Below are positions 16,957 through 24,616 of a stretch of DNA of 42,347 nt, piece after piece. The DNA is taken from positions 1 to 42,347 of the forward strand of contig CADEEH010000031.1 in assembly GCA_902826305.1 (NCBI GenBank), given 5' to 3'. A program made the translations under genes and the position numbers. Each line of letters begins with the position of its first letter. The first letter of the stretch is position 1. A model generated the notes under the pieces. The model saw only the letters and a list, made by a program, of their open reading frames with translations. It was not told the origin of the DNA and did not search any database. The stretch comes from an uncultured Burkholderiales bacterium. GTDB taxonomy: Bacteria > Pseudomonadota > Gammaproteobacteria > Burkholderiales > Burkholderiaceae_E.

Positions 16957-16987
16957 CGGGGTACGGTCGGATGACGATCGTACCCCG
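16957..16987 (+). terminator. Hairpin terminator after prpE
   Basis: A 13-bp stem with one G-U pair (CGGGGTACGGTCG / CGATCGTACCCCG) closes a 5-nt GATGA loop 18 nt after the prpE stop. It is followed by GTTCGTTT rather than a clean T-run. Stem length and placement make it the best terminator candidate in the window. Confidence 0.65.
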
Positions 16988-17008
16988 CGTTCGTTTCCGG
17001 CTCGGCTG

Positions 17009-17857
17009 ATGGCCGAAGCGCTGTTCGTCGCCAAGCATCTGCTGGCGCACCTGCTGCTGCCGCCGATCGGATTCCTGTGGCTCGCACTGATCGGTGTGCT
17101 GGTCCGGCGCCGCCGTCCGTGGGGCACGACGCTGACGGCCGGCGGCCTGCTGCTCGCACTGCTGGCATCGACCCCGGTCGTCTCCGGAGCGCTGCTGTCG
17201 ATGGTCGAATCACGCGGCGGCGCGGCGGTCGGCGCGCAGGCCCTGGACACCAGCGGCGCCCGGCCCCCGTCCAGGCAGGCGGTCGATGCGGGCACACCCC
17301 AGGCGATCGTCGTGCTCGGCGGCGGGTTGCGGTTCGACGCCCGCGAACGCCCGGCACCGCTGGGGCTGGGCACGGCGAGTGCGGAACGGGTGGTGCACGG
17401 CGTACGGCTTGCCCGTCGGTCGCACCTGCCGGTGGCCGTCACCGGCGGACCGGTGATCTATGCGACCGCCTCCGAGGCGGCCCTGATGGCGCAGGTGATG
17501 ACGGAGGACTTCGGCATCACCCCGCGCTGGCTCGAGGAACGGGCGCTGGATACCCGCGACAACGCGACCCGGACCGCGGCGCTGCTCGGCCCGGGCGGCG
17601 TGCGCCGGATCGTGCTGGTCACCCACGCGTATCACATGGCACGTGCCCGCTACGCGTTCGAGCGCGCCGGTTTCGACGTGACGCCGGCGCCGTTCGGTTT
17701 CCTGGGTGGCGACGGCGACATCGACTGGATGCGCTGGCTGCCGTCGGCGCGCGGCGCGGCACTCGCCTACCTGGCCGCACACGAGGCGATCGGCGAGCTC
17801 TGGTATCGTCTGGCCGACACCTTCGGACCCGACGTCGACAAGGCAGCGCCACGATGA
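17009..17857 (+). CDS. YdcF family (DUF218) envelope protein
   Basis: A 282-residue protein with two N-terminal membrane helices (about 8-30 and 38-58) and a YdcF/SanA DUF218 domain. Visible domain motifs are AIVVLGGGLRFDA, VAVTGGPVIYATASEAALM, ARALDTRDNA-type sequence (ERALDTRDNATRTAAL) and VLVTHAYHMARARYAF. Relatives such as ElyC and SanA affect envelope or cell-wall precursor homeostasis; the catalytic role is not settled. The product is larger than minimal SanA and resembles ElyC-type proteins. It begins the ydcF > glcG-like > MFS run, and its stop overlaps the next start by 4 nt (ATGA). Confidence 0.87.
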   Translation: MAEALFVAKHLLAHLLLPPIGFLWLALIGVLVRRRRPWGTTLTAGGLLLALLASTPVVSGALLSMVESRGGAAVGAQALDTSGARPPSRQAVDAGTPQAIVVLGGGLRFDARERPAPLGLGTASAERVVHGVRLARRSHLPVAVTGGPVIYATASEAALMAQVMTEDFGITPRWLEERALDTRDNATRTAALLGPGGVRRIVLVTHAYHMARARYAFERAGFDVTPAPFGFLGGDGDIDWMRWLPSARGAALAYLAAHEAIGELWYRLADTFGPDVDKAAPR

Positions 17858-18264
17858 AGACCCGACCCGCACTGGAACTGGCCGATGTCCGCAGGATCGC
17901 CGCGGCGGCCGAGGCCGAAGCGATGGCCCACGGCTGGGCGGTGACGATCGCGATCGCCGACGACGGCGGCCATCTGATCTGGCTGATGCGTCTCGATGGC
18001 GCACCGGTCGTCTCGGCGCACATCGCGCCGGCCAAGGCCAGGACCGCGGCGCTCGGTCGCCGCGAATCGAAGAAATACGAGGAATCGATCAACGGCGGCC
18101 GGACGTCGATGTTGTCGCTGCCGCAGCTCGATGCGATGGTCGAGGGCGGCGTGCCGATCGTCGTCGACGGCTTCTGTGTCGGCGCGGTCGGTGTGTCCGG
18201 TGTGCGCTCGGCCGAGGATGCCCAGGTCGCCAGCGCCGGCGTCGCCGCGCTCGGCGCGGCATGA
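17854..18264 (+). CDS. GlcG/HbpS-like protein (DUF336)
   Basis: A 136-residue cytoplasmic alpha/beta protein of the GlcG/HbpS/PduO-C family; some members bind haem or corrinoid. Typical segments are DVRRIAAAAEAEAMAHGW, VTIAIADDGGHLIWLMRLDGA, SAHIAPAKARTAALGRRES and GVPIVVDGFCVGAVGVSG. No secretion signal is present, so it is of the intracellular GlcG sort. The start overlaps the ydcF-like stop (ATGA), and its own stop TGA overlaps ATG 18261 of the micro-ORF chain leading to the MFS gene, so the three genes appear translationally coupled. Confidence 0.88.
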   Translation: MKTRPALELADVRRIAAAAEAEAMAHGWAVTIAIADDGGHLIWLMRLDGAPVVSAHIAPAKARTAALGRRESKKYEESINGGRTSMLSLPQLDAMVEGGVPIVVDGFCVGAVGVSGVRSAEDAQVASAGVAALGAA

Positions 18265-18310
18265 GCGGCGTCAATGAGCGCGACATGAGCGCGACATGAG
18301 CGCCCCATGA
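18261..18310 (+). repeat. ATGAGCG ladder of overlapping micro-ORFs before the MFS gene
   Basis: ATGAGCG occurs five times, at 18261, 18274, 18285, 18296 and 18307 (spacing 13, 11, 11, 11). The 11-nt unit CGACATGAGCG is tandemly repeated. Because 11 is not a multiple of three, each start opens a new frame that ends at a TGA overlapping the next ATG: MSAT-stop from 18274, MSAT-stop from 18285, MSAP-stop from 18296. From 18261 a 12-codon ORF ends at the same TGA as the 18285 one. The last ATG (18307) is the MFS start. No independent Shine-Dalgarno is visible in the stretch. Confidence 0.85.
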
Positions 18311-19638
18311 GCGCGGCCGGCGCGACTCCGCAGGCGACGCTCGGCTCCGCGCTCAACCCGGGCGTGCGGCCGCGCGAAGTGTTCGCCTGGGCGATGTACG
18401 ACTTCGCGAACTCCGGCTACACCACGGTGGTGCTGACCGCGGTCTTCAACGCGTACTTCGTCGGCGCGGTGGCCGGCAACGCCGACTGGGCGACACTCGC
18501 CTGGACCACGACCCTGGCGCTGTCGTCGCTGGCGGTGATGCTGACGATGCCCGCGATCGGCGCCTACGCCGATGCCCGCGGGTCGAAGAAGCGGCTGCTG
18601 GCCGTCTCCACGCTGGCCTGCATCGCGTCCACCGCGGCGCTGGCCTGGGTGCAGCCCGGCATGGTCGGGGCGGCGGTGCTGCTGGTGATCGTCTCCAACT
18701 ACTGCTTCAGCGTCGGCGAATCGCTGAACGCGGCGTTCCTGCCGGAACTGGCACGGGGTGATGCGCTCGGTCGTGTCTCGGGATGGGGCTGGAGCCTGGG
18801 CTACTTCGGCGGCATGCTGGCACTCGGGCTGAGTCTCGCGGTCGTGATCTCCGGTCGCTCGCGCGGACTGAGCGCGGCCGACTACGTGCCGCTGACGATG
18901 CTGATCACCGCCGCGGTGTTCGCGCTGGCCGCGATCCCGGCGTTCGTCTTCCTGCACGAACGTGCGAGTCCGGCGGCGGGCCCGATGACATCCGGCGAGA
19001 GCGCATCACCCGCGATCGGAAGCCTCGCCCGGCTGCGCCGCACCTGGCAGCAGGCGCAGCGATTCCGCGACTTCCGTCGCCTGCTTGCCTGCGGCTGCGC
19101 CTACCAGGCCGGCATCACCGTCGTGATCACGCTGGCCGCGGTCTACGCCGAGCAGGCGATGAAGTTCACCACCGAACAGACGATGGCGCTGATCTTCGTC
19201 GTCAACATCGCCTCGGCGATCGGTGCGTTCGGCTTCGGCTATCTCGAGGACCGGCTCGGCCATCGGCGCGCGCTCGGGGTGACGCTGGTCGGCTGGATCG
19301 TGATGACGGTGCTCGCCTCCGCCTCGACCTCGATGATCACGTTCTGGATCGCCGCCGCACTCGCCGGTCTGTGCATGGGATCGAGCCAGTCGTGTGGCCG
19401 GGCGATGGCCGGGGCACTGTCGCCGGCGGACCGGCGCGCCGAGTTCTTCGGCCTGTGGACGTTCGCGACCCGGCTCGCGGCGATCATCGGCCCGATGACC
19501 TACGGCGTCGTCACCTGGCTCACCGGCAACAACCATCGCCTGGCGATCCTCGCCACCGGCATCTTCTTCGTGATCGGCCTGGTGATCCTGCAGGGGATCG
19601 ACATGAAACGCGGCGAACGCGCGGCGCAGGCGGGTTAG
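18307..19638 (+). CDS. UMF1-type MFS transporter
   Basis: A 443-residue, 12-helix major facilitator protein of the UMF1/Atg22-like family. The family signature WAMYDFANSGYTTVVLTAVF lies near residues 30-49. Other landmarks are ADARGSKKRLL in the loop after helix 2, FLPELARGDALGRVSGWGWSLGYFGG, and the helix-8 loop YLEDRLGHRRAL. Fungal Atg22 exports amino acids from the vacuole; bacterial substrates are unknown, so none is assigned. The start at 18307 is reached through a chain of overlapping micro-ORFs from the glcG-like gene. A hairpin pair lies downstream at 19672-19702. Confidence 0.88.
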   Translation: MSAAGATPQATLGSALNPGVRPREVFAWAMYDFANSGYTTVVLTAVFNAYFVGAVAGNADWATLAWTTTLALSSLAVMLTMPAIGAYADARGSKKRLLAVSTLACIASTAALAWVQPGMVGAAVLLVIVSNYCFSVGESLNAAFLPELARGDALGRVSGWGWSLGYFGGMLALGLSLAVVISGRSRGLSAADYVPLTMLITAAVFALAAIPAFVFLHERASPAAGPMTSGESASPAIGSLARLRRTWQQAQRFRDFRRLLACGCAYQAGITVVITLAAVYAEQAMKFTTEQTMALIFVVNIASAIGAFGFGYLEDRLGHRRALGVTLVGWIVMTVLASASTSMITFWIAAALAGLCMGSSQSCGRAMAGALSPADRRAEFFGLWTFATRLAAIIGPMTYGVVTWLTGNNHRLAILATGIFFVIGLVILQGIDMKRGERAAQAG

Positions 19639-19671
19639 GGCAACCGAGGAGGCAGCCACTGACCTTGAAGA

Positions 19672-19702
19672 CGACGCAGAGCGTCGGTGCCAACTGCTGG
19701 CA
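19672..19702. terminator. Tandem short hairpins after the MFS gene
   Basis: CGACGC-AGA-GCGTCG (19672-19686) and TGCCA-ACTGC-TGGCA (19688-19702) stand side by side. On the plus strand they are followed by the pyrimidine-rich GTCTTCTTCTT. They lie between the convergent MFS and DUF4062 genes and could terminate either transcript. Confidence 0.4.
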
Positions 19703-19732
19703 GTCTTCTTCTTGCCAACCGAGCCCCTGCGT

Positions 19733-22186
19733 TCAGCGCAATAGCGCATTGACTGCAATCCGGCCCACCCTAGACCTGGGAACTGAGATGCCGCAGTCGA
19801 GCCAATATATGACGTTGTAGTACAAAGGCGCCTGACTGACGTATTCGCTGAGCAAGCGACTCGCACTTTGCCGTGGGAATGTCTTCACGTATTTTATGCT
19901 GGCAGTCCTTCGCACACGCTCATGATCAGAGCGGAGCAGCCGCAAAATCTCCGCCTCCTTCAGCCTCCGAAACGCCTTGTCGGGAATCAAGAGAACAACG
20001 CGTGCCAAGAGGGTGCCGGGCATCGGGGTAGTTAGAAGATCGCTAACCCGGTCTTTTCCTAGCGAAAGCATTGCACGCGCAGCGTCGCCGTACCTAGATT
20101 CTGCGAAAAAAATGGCCATCGCAGGAAGGTCAGAGCCTGGCTTCTCGAGCGATGAGATGATTAACGGCACGTCGCGCCATTGTCCGCACTTTGCGAGATA
20201 TCGGACGTCTTCTACCGAATAGTCAACACTACCGTCCGCCATCGTTGAACGAACAAGCGGCAAATCGACGGGATTGAGTTGCTTACAGATGAGGGTCAAG
20301 CCACCGCGTGTAAACTTGTTTCGAAGATTCTGCGACAGAGCGCGCATCTCATCGTGAAACGTAGGTGGCAAATGCGCGCGAGGCAAGTTGTCCATCAAGA
20401 CTTCGAAGCGATCAAGAAACTTGTTTTCAACCGCGGTGCGCAATTCGTTGCCGCGCCTATTGAAGTGGCGTCGAATCAGGGAAAAGTAGGCGCCTTGCTC
20501 AAAAATTGATTCCTTGGCCAAGTCCTCCAGTTGAGAATCTGTCAGGCCGTTGTAGAACGCCTCAGTAAAGCGCTCAAAGGCAGCCGCGCCGCCGTTGTTC
20601 CTTGCTCTGCGCCTACTCAGGGCGATCAAGCCAGCGTCTGCATTTGTTGGATAGTCATCCACGAGAACGTCGCGTGCTCTTGCAAGTGTGTAAGAGTGGC
20701 CGCTCGAGACAAGTGCAAGCAGTGCTTCAAGACGTACTTCGGCATCGCTGTCCTCCAATAATGGCTCGGCCAGTGCAACGTCGAGCTCTCCTCGCTCCCT
20801 TAGACGCTCGGCTGATTTCCTCCGTATCAAAGGGTTGCGATGGCCAAGCCCCCGTTGTAGCAGGTCGTCGTCGATACCCATCTCTGCGCTGAATAGCGCA
20901 TCGACCAGATCGGCGTTCAGCACGCTAGGCTGTAGCACATGTAGTGCGAGTTGGGCTGCACGGCTGTCGTCGTTAAGCGTGATCCGAATGATCGCTTCAG
21001 CTGCTGCATTTGCCGTCTGCGAATCATTTCGTTGGAACTCGCGTTCTATGATCGGTAGATCAGACAGAAGACCGTAGTCGCTAAGGTACTCGAGTGCGGC
21101 AGTACGCGAAGCGGCGTCGGCCAGATCTGTGAACCACCCTTCAACAACGGCTTCTCGGCTCCTTGCGGAATTGTCATGAACCGGCTCGGCGATCAGTCGC
21201 ATGGCTTTCAGCGCGCCAACTCTTTGTTCAGTTGCTCCGTACAACGTAAAGAGGGGAAGTAGGTTGAGTCGGAAGCTATCGACCGACTTAAGCCAGTGCC
21301 AAAGTGGCACATTTTCGTCGCTGAAGTGGATTAACGCATCCTGTACCAAGACACAGAGCTCGCGTTGTCCGAAGTCATGCTTAGCACGCTCGCCAAAGAG
21401 AAGGTTGGCATTGTGTGGACCCAATGACTGTTGATCGTTGCCCTGGACTCCGGCAACCAAAGAAAGCAGCCGGACCCTTGCCACATCGTCTGCAGCAAGG
21501 GAATTCGACTCTGTCGCCTTCTCGGCTCTACTTAGGAATGCGCGCAAGAACCTCGCGCCTTCAACTCCAAGCGGGGTCGCTTGCGAGGGCACGATTCCCG
21601 CCGCGTTCTCGCCGGCATTTGGAGATTGAACTTCTTGTGACTCCCGTGCTCTGTCTTTGGTCGCGAGTCCGCCCGCGTAACGACAAATGCACTTACGAAA
21701 CTTAGATTCAAAGTCGCGCGAATCGGCAAAAGAGCCGACCAGAAGATTTTTCCCGGAAAAGATCTCTTCCTTAAACTTAATAACCTTCTTTAGTTGGTCT
21801 CCGGGATCCGCGAGCAGTTCAGCCTCAACTTCTTTGAAGAAGAGTTGAATCTCAGGGCGCCCTTCTTTAAGGTTGCGATCTATGGATCTTCGGAACTCTT
21901 CCTCGAATCCAGAGGTATAGTCCTCGGTTCCCGGCGGTGTTCCCCATCGCTTCCAAAGCATGCCAACGAACAGATCGCAGCCGTCGAGGTCTCGATTGAT
22001 GATTGCTTGAGGCCGTCCGACACCAGGCAATGTGTCTTCCCAGCCGACAAGCTCTATGTGACATTGAAAGAAGCTGGCCAGTGTGTTGTTGTACTCTTCA
22101 ATGACCGCTCTCGCAGTCCGGCGTTCGTCGACCAGATCGCCGGGTGAGGCAATAAACACCTTAGTAAAGCGTCGCGCTTCCGGCAT
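19733..22186 (-). CDS. DUF4062-HEAT repeat protein, candidate conflict/defence protein
   Basis: An 817-residue protein with no signal peptide or membrane segment. Residues 8-175 are a DUF4062 domain: VFIASPGDLVDERR (10-23), IELVGWEDTLPGVGRPQ (44-60), CDLFVGMLWKRWGTP (70-84) and SGFEEEF (92-98). DUF4062 resembles TIR-like/nucleoside-processing folds and is usually N-terminal to STAND NTPase or repeat domains. Residues of about 220-817 are alpha-helical with HEAT-like repeats, clearest at about 380-540 (PLIRRKSAERLRERGELDVA, DAEVRLEALLALVSSG) and again near 740. No Walker motifs are evident. G+C is about 50% against about 73% around it (hand-counted sample lines), with many AGA, TTA and AAT codons, so recent acquisition is likely. 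It lies 45 nt after coaX on the same strand. GAGAG 9-10 nt upstream of ATG 22186 is a weak Shine-Dalgarno. Confidence 0.8.
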   Translation of the reverse strand: MPEARRFTKVFIASPGDLVDERRTARAVIEEYNNTLASFFQCHIELVGWEDTLPGVGRPQAIINRDLDGCDLFVGMLWKRWGTPPGTEDYTSGFEEEFRRSIDRNLKEGRPEIQLFFKEVEAELLADPGDQLKKVIKFKEEIFSGKNLLVGSFADSRDFESKFRKCICRYAGGLATKDRARESQEVQSPNAGENAAGIVPSQATPLGVEGARFLRAFLSRAEKATESNSLAADDVARVRLLSLVAGVQGNDQQSLGPHNANLLFGERAKHDFGQRELCVLVQDALIHFSDENVPLWHWLKSVDSFRLNLLPLFTLYGATEQRVGALKAMRLIAEPVHDNSARSREAVVEGWFTDLADAASRTAALEYLSDYGLLSDLPIIEREFQRNDSQTANAAAEAIIRITLNDDSRAAQLALHVLQPSVLNADLVDALFSAEMGIDDDLLQRGLGHRNPLIRRKSAERLRERGELDVALAEPLLEDSDAEVRLEALLALVSSGHSYTLARARDVLVDDYPTNADAGLIALSRRRARNNGGAAAFERFTEAFYNGLTDSQLEDLAKESIFEQGAYFSLIRRHFNRRGNELRTAVENKFLDRFEVLMDNLPRAHLPPTFHDEMRALSQNLRNKFTRGGLTLICKQLNPVDLPLVRSTMADGSVDYSVEDVRYLAKCGQWRDVPLIISSLEKPGSDLPAMAIFFAESRYGDAARAMLSLGKDRVSDLLTTPMPGTLLARVVLLIPDKAFRRLKEAEILRLLRSDHERVRRTASIKYVKTFPRQSASRLLSEYVSQAPLYYNVIYWLDCGISVPRSRVGRIAVNALLR

Positions 22187-22231
22187 TTTTGCTGGCTCTC
22201 TTCACGCATCGTTGCTGATGGAACAGGCTGT

Positions 22232-23014
22232 TTAGTCCCGCATCGACAGCGCGATCTGGTACAGGCCCTCGAGCACCAGGTTCTCGTAGTAACTCGACTG
22301 GACCGTCGTCAGCAAGGGCGCGAGCGCGCGGCCGGCACCGCCGGAGATGATGCACTTGAGCGCCGGGTGCGCCGGGTGATAGATCCGGTACAGCCGCTCG
22401 ACCGCTCCGGCCATCGCGTTCATGCAGCCGCTGTGGATCGCGTCGACGGTCTGGCGTGGGTGATCGACGTATTCACCGGGCGAGTCCGGCAGCGTCGCGG
22501 TGTTCTGGTGCAGCGCGCGTTGCATCAGGCCGACGCCGGGCAGGATGTTGCCGCCCAGGAAATCGCCGTCGGCGGTCAGCAGGTCGATCGTCGAAGCGGT
22601 GCCGCAGACGGTGACCAGCACCGGCTGCGGGCCGATCACCGCGCGCGCCCCGATCATCGCCGCCCACCGGTCGCAGCCGAGCGCGGCCGGGTTCAGGTAG
22701 CCGTTGCGCACGCCACATTCCTCCGCCCGCGAGACGATCATCCGGATGCGGGGTGTGTCGCTCCAGGTCTCCAGCGCGTGCAGCAGCGGATTGAGCACCG
22801 CGGTGCCGGCGACGTTGGAGACGACGACCCGCTTCGGGACCGGCAGCCGCGACCAGTCGTGGGCGAGGCTCGCGATCTCGTCCAGCAGCACACGGCCGAA
22901 GGCGATCGCGTGGTCGTGGGCGAGTGCGGGTCCGCCGCCGTTGCCGGCGGGTGCGTCGTAGCGGCCCCACTTCAGGAACGTGTTGCCGATGTCGATCAGG
23001 AGGTACTGGCTCAT
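22232..23014 (-). CDS. coaX: Type III pantothenate kinase
   Basis: Cytoplasmic ATP-dependent kinase for pantothenate, the first step of CoA synthesis. The product is 260 residues. The phosphate-binding motif is DIGNT (8-12), GCDR (113-116) is the pantothenate-site motif, and GGNILPG (154-160) and ISGGAG complete the family set. The usual D-x-GTAxTxD motif reads VCGTASTID (136-144), so the first Asp is replaced by Val. The ATG overlaps the stop of the upstream M81 gene by 4 nt (ATGA), placing coaX third in a peptidase operon rather than beside birA, its usual neighbour in betaproteobacteria. The C-terminus is intact despite the low-GC gene inserted 45 nt downstream. Confidence 0.93.
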   Translation of the reverse strand: MSQYLLIDIGNTFLKWGRYDAPAGNGGGPALAHDHAIAFGRVLLDEIASLAHDWSRLPVPKRVVVSNVAGTAVLNPLLHALETWSDTPRIRMIVSRAEECGVRNGYLNPAALGCDRWAAMIGARAVIGPQPVLVTVCGTASTIDLLTADGDFLGGNILPGVGLMQRALHQNTATLPDSPGEYVDHPRQTVDAIHSGCMNAMAGAVERLYRIYHPAHPALKCIISGGAGRALAPLLTTVQSSYYENLVLEGLYQIALSMRD

Positions 23015-24612
23015 CGGGAGGCGACGGCGGAAGGGCGTGGGTCGGGGACCGGGTCGAGCGGGAAGATCGGCCGGGCCAGCTTGCGGTACGGATAGATCGA
23101 CAGGTCGGCGCTGGTGACGCCGCGGCCCGAACACTCGACCAGGTTGGAGGCGAGGGGCCGGAAGCCGGCGCGGTAGTGGATCCGCGATTTCAGCAGCACG
23201 AACCGGCAATCGCGCGGGTCGATGCCGCAATGGGTGAACACCACCGGATCGAACGGTTCGTGCGGCCGTTCGGTGACGACGATGCGCGCACGGCCGGTGT
23301 CGAGCACGGCGGTGCGGCCGAGATGGCTGCGGATGCCGGTGTACATCGCACCCCGGAACACGATCTCGCCGTCGGTGATCGTGCGCACCGTCCCGCGCAC
23401 GCGGACGGGACGGCCGGTGGCTCCGATGTCGGGCATCGCGGTGTGTCCGCCCAGGTCGAGTTCGACCGTGGCACCGACGCCGGCGGCGACCATCGCGGCC
23501 ACCGCCCGCGGATCCCGCAGCGGCGCGATCGCGACCTCGTCGAGGCCCGCCTCCAGCACCGCGGCGATCACCGTCATGTCGTCCTGTGCGCCACCGGAGC
23601 CGCAGTTGTCGCAGTGGTCGAGCAGCACGATCGGCCCGAGCGGGGCGGCCGCTGAAAGCACCCCGCGCCCGAGGTCCTGCGCGGCCGGCGCCGGGGCATC
23701 ACCGGCCCCCGCGCGACGTGCATCCAGCGCCGAGCCGAGGTCGCGGGCCAGCGCGATCGACTCGGCCAGCGCCGGTGCACGGAACACGAATTCGTCGCGC
23801 CGCGACCAGGCGATCTCGAGCATCTCGTCACGCAGCAGACGCGCCGCCTCCGGGTCCCCGTCGGTGATCACCACCGCGCTGCAGCCGGTGAACGGCGTGT
23901 CCGCGTGCGGGAACGACGGCAGCCAGGTCGCGGCGAGCACACGGCCGTCGCGTTCGGCCGCACGGGCGAGTCCGACGATCGTCCGCGACGGACCGTGATC
24001 CGGATCGTGACGCATCACCGAGGCCAGCAGCGGCAGCCAGCCCCAGGCCATCACCGGGTTCACCTCACCCCTCAGCAGGCGGCCGAGGATCCGCGCGGCG
24101 AGTTGCCCGGCCTCGTACATGTCCACATGCGGATAGGTCTTGTAGCCGGTGATGATCGTCGCCGATTCGGCCATCGCGGGCGACAGGTTGGTGTGATAGT
24201 CGAGCGTGACCGCGATCGGCACGCGCGGGTCGATCGCGCGGATCCGGGTCAGCAACTCCCCTTCGGCATCGTCGAAGCCGTCGACCACCATCGCGCCGTG
24301 CAGATCGAGCATCACGGCGTCGCAGCCGGCCGCGACCGCGTCGAGCACCGGCCGCACCAGCGTCTCGAACGTGTCGCGTGTGGCCCGGTTCGACGGCCAG
24401 GATTCGGCGGCGATCGGTGTCACCGCCTCGGCATCGAACTCGCGGGCGAGATCGAGGAACGCGGCGAACGGGCTCGCCGAACCGGCCAGCGCGAGGGCAT
24501 CACGTCCGAGCAGCGGGCCGTGCCCGTGGCCGAACGACGCCAGCGGCGTCGGCACCGGCGAGAACGTGTTCGTCTCGTGTTTGATCTGCGCGATCACGAA
24601 GCGTCGGGTCAT
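23011..24612 (-). CDS. M81 family metallopeptidase (MlrC-like), copy 1
   Basis: A 533-residue protein of the M81/MlrC family; the type member is the microcystin-degradation enzyme MlrC, a zinc peptidase. Family motifs are IKHETNTFSP (near residue 12), MLDLHGAMVVDGFDDAEGELL, VTLDYHTNLS, TGYKTYPHVDMYEAG and, in the second domain, LLDHCDNCGSGGAQDD. No signal peptide is present. The start is ATG 24612; a GTG three nt earlier is also possible. The preceding paralogue's stop lies 4 nt upstream. Natural substrates of most M81 proteins are unknown. A peptide or amide substrate is suggested by the nearby amidase and peptide importer, but this is inference. Confidence 0.9.
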   Translation of the reverse strand: MTRRFVIAQIKHETNTFSPVPTPLASFGHGHGPLLGRDALALAGSASPFAAFLDLAREFDAEAVTPIAAESWPSNRATRDTFETLVRPVLDAVAAGCDAVMLDLHGAMVVDGFDDAEGELLTRIRAIDPRVPIAVTLDYHTNLSPAMAESATIITGYKTYPHVDMYEAGQLAARILGRLLRGEVNPVMAWGWLPLLASVMRHDPDHGPSRTIVGLARAAERDGRVLAATWLPSFPHADTPFTGCSAVVITDGDPEAARLLRDEMLEIAWSRRDEFVFRAPALAESIALARDLGSALDARRAGAGDAPAPAAQDLGRGVLSAAAPLGPIVLLDHCDNCGSGGAQDDMTVIAAVLEAGLDEVAIAPLRDPRAVAAMVAAGVGATVELDLGGHTAMPDIGATGRPVRVRGTVRTITDGEIVFRGAMYTGIRSHLGRTAVLDTGRARIVVTERPHEPFDPVVFTHCGIDPRDCRFVLLKSRIHYRAGFRPLASNLVECSGRGVTSADLSIYPYRKLARPIFPLDPVPDPRPSAVASR

Positions 24613-24616
24613 CACG

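Noticed and set aside
14813-17050. 745-codon open frame on the minus strand opposite prpE
   Set aside because: It is the antisense shadow of prpE in GC-rich DNA; its His/Arg/Asp-rich translation resembles no family, while prpE is complete and certain.
19640-22231. Low-GC segment as a transposon or prophage remnant with direct repeats
   Set aside because: No transposase, integrase, tRNA or convincing direct repeat was found at the edges; only 5-7 nt chance matches such as TGCTGGC were seen.
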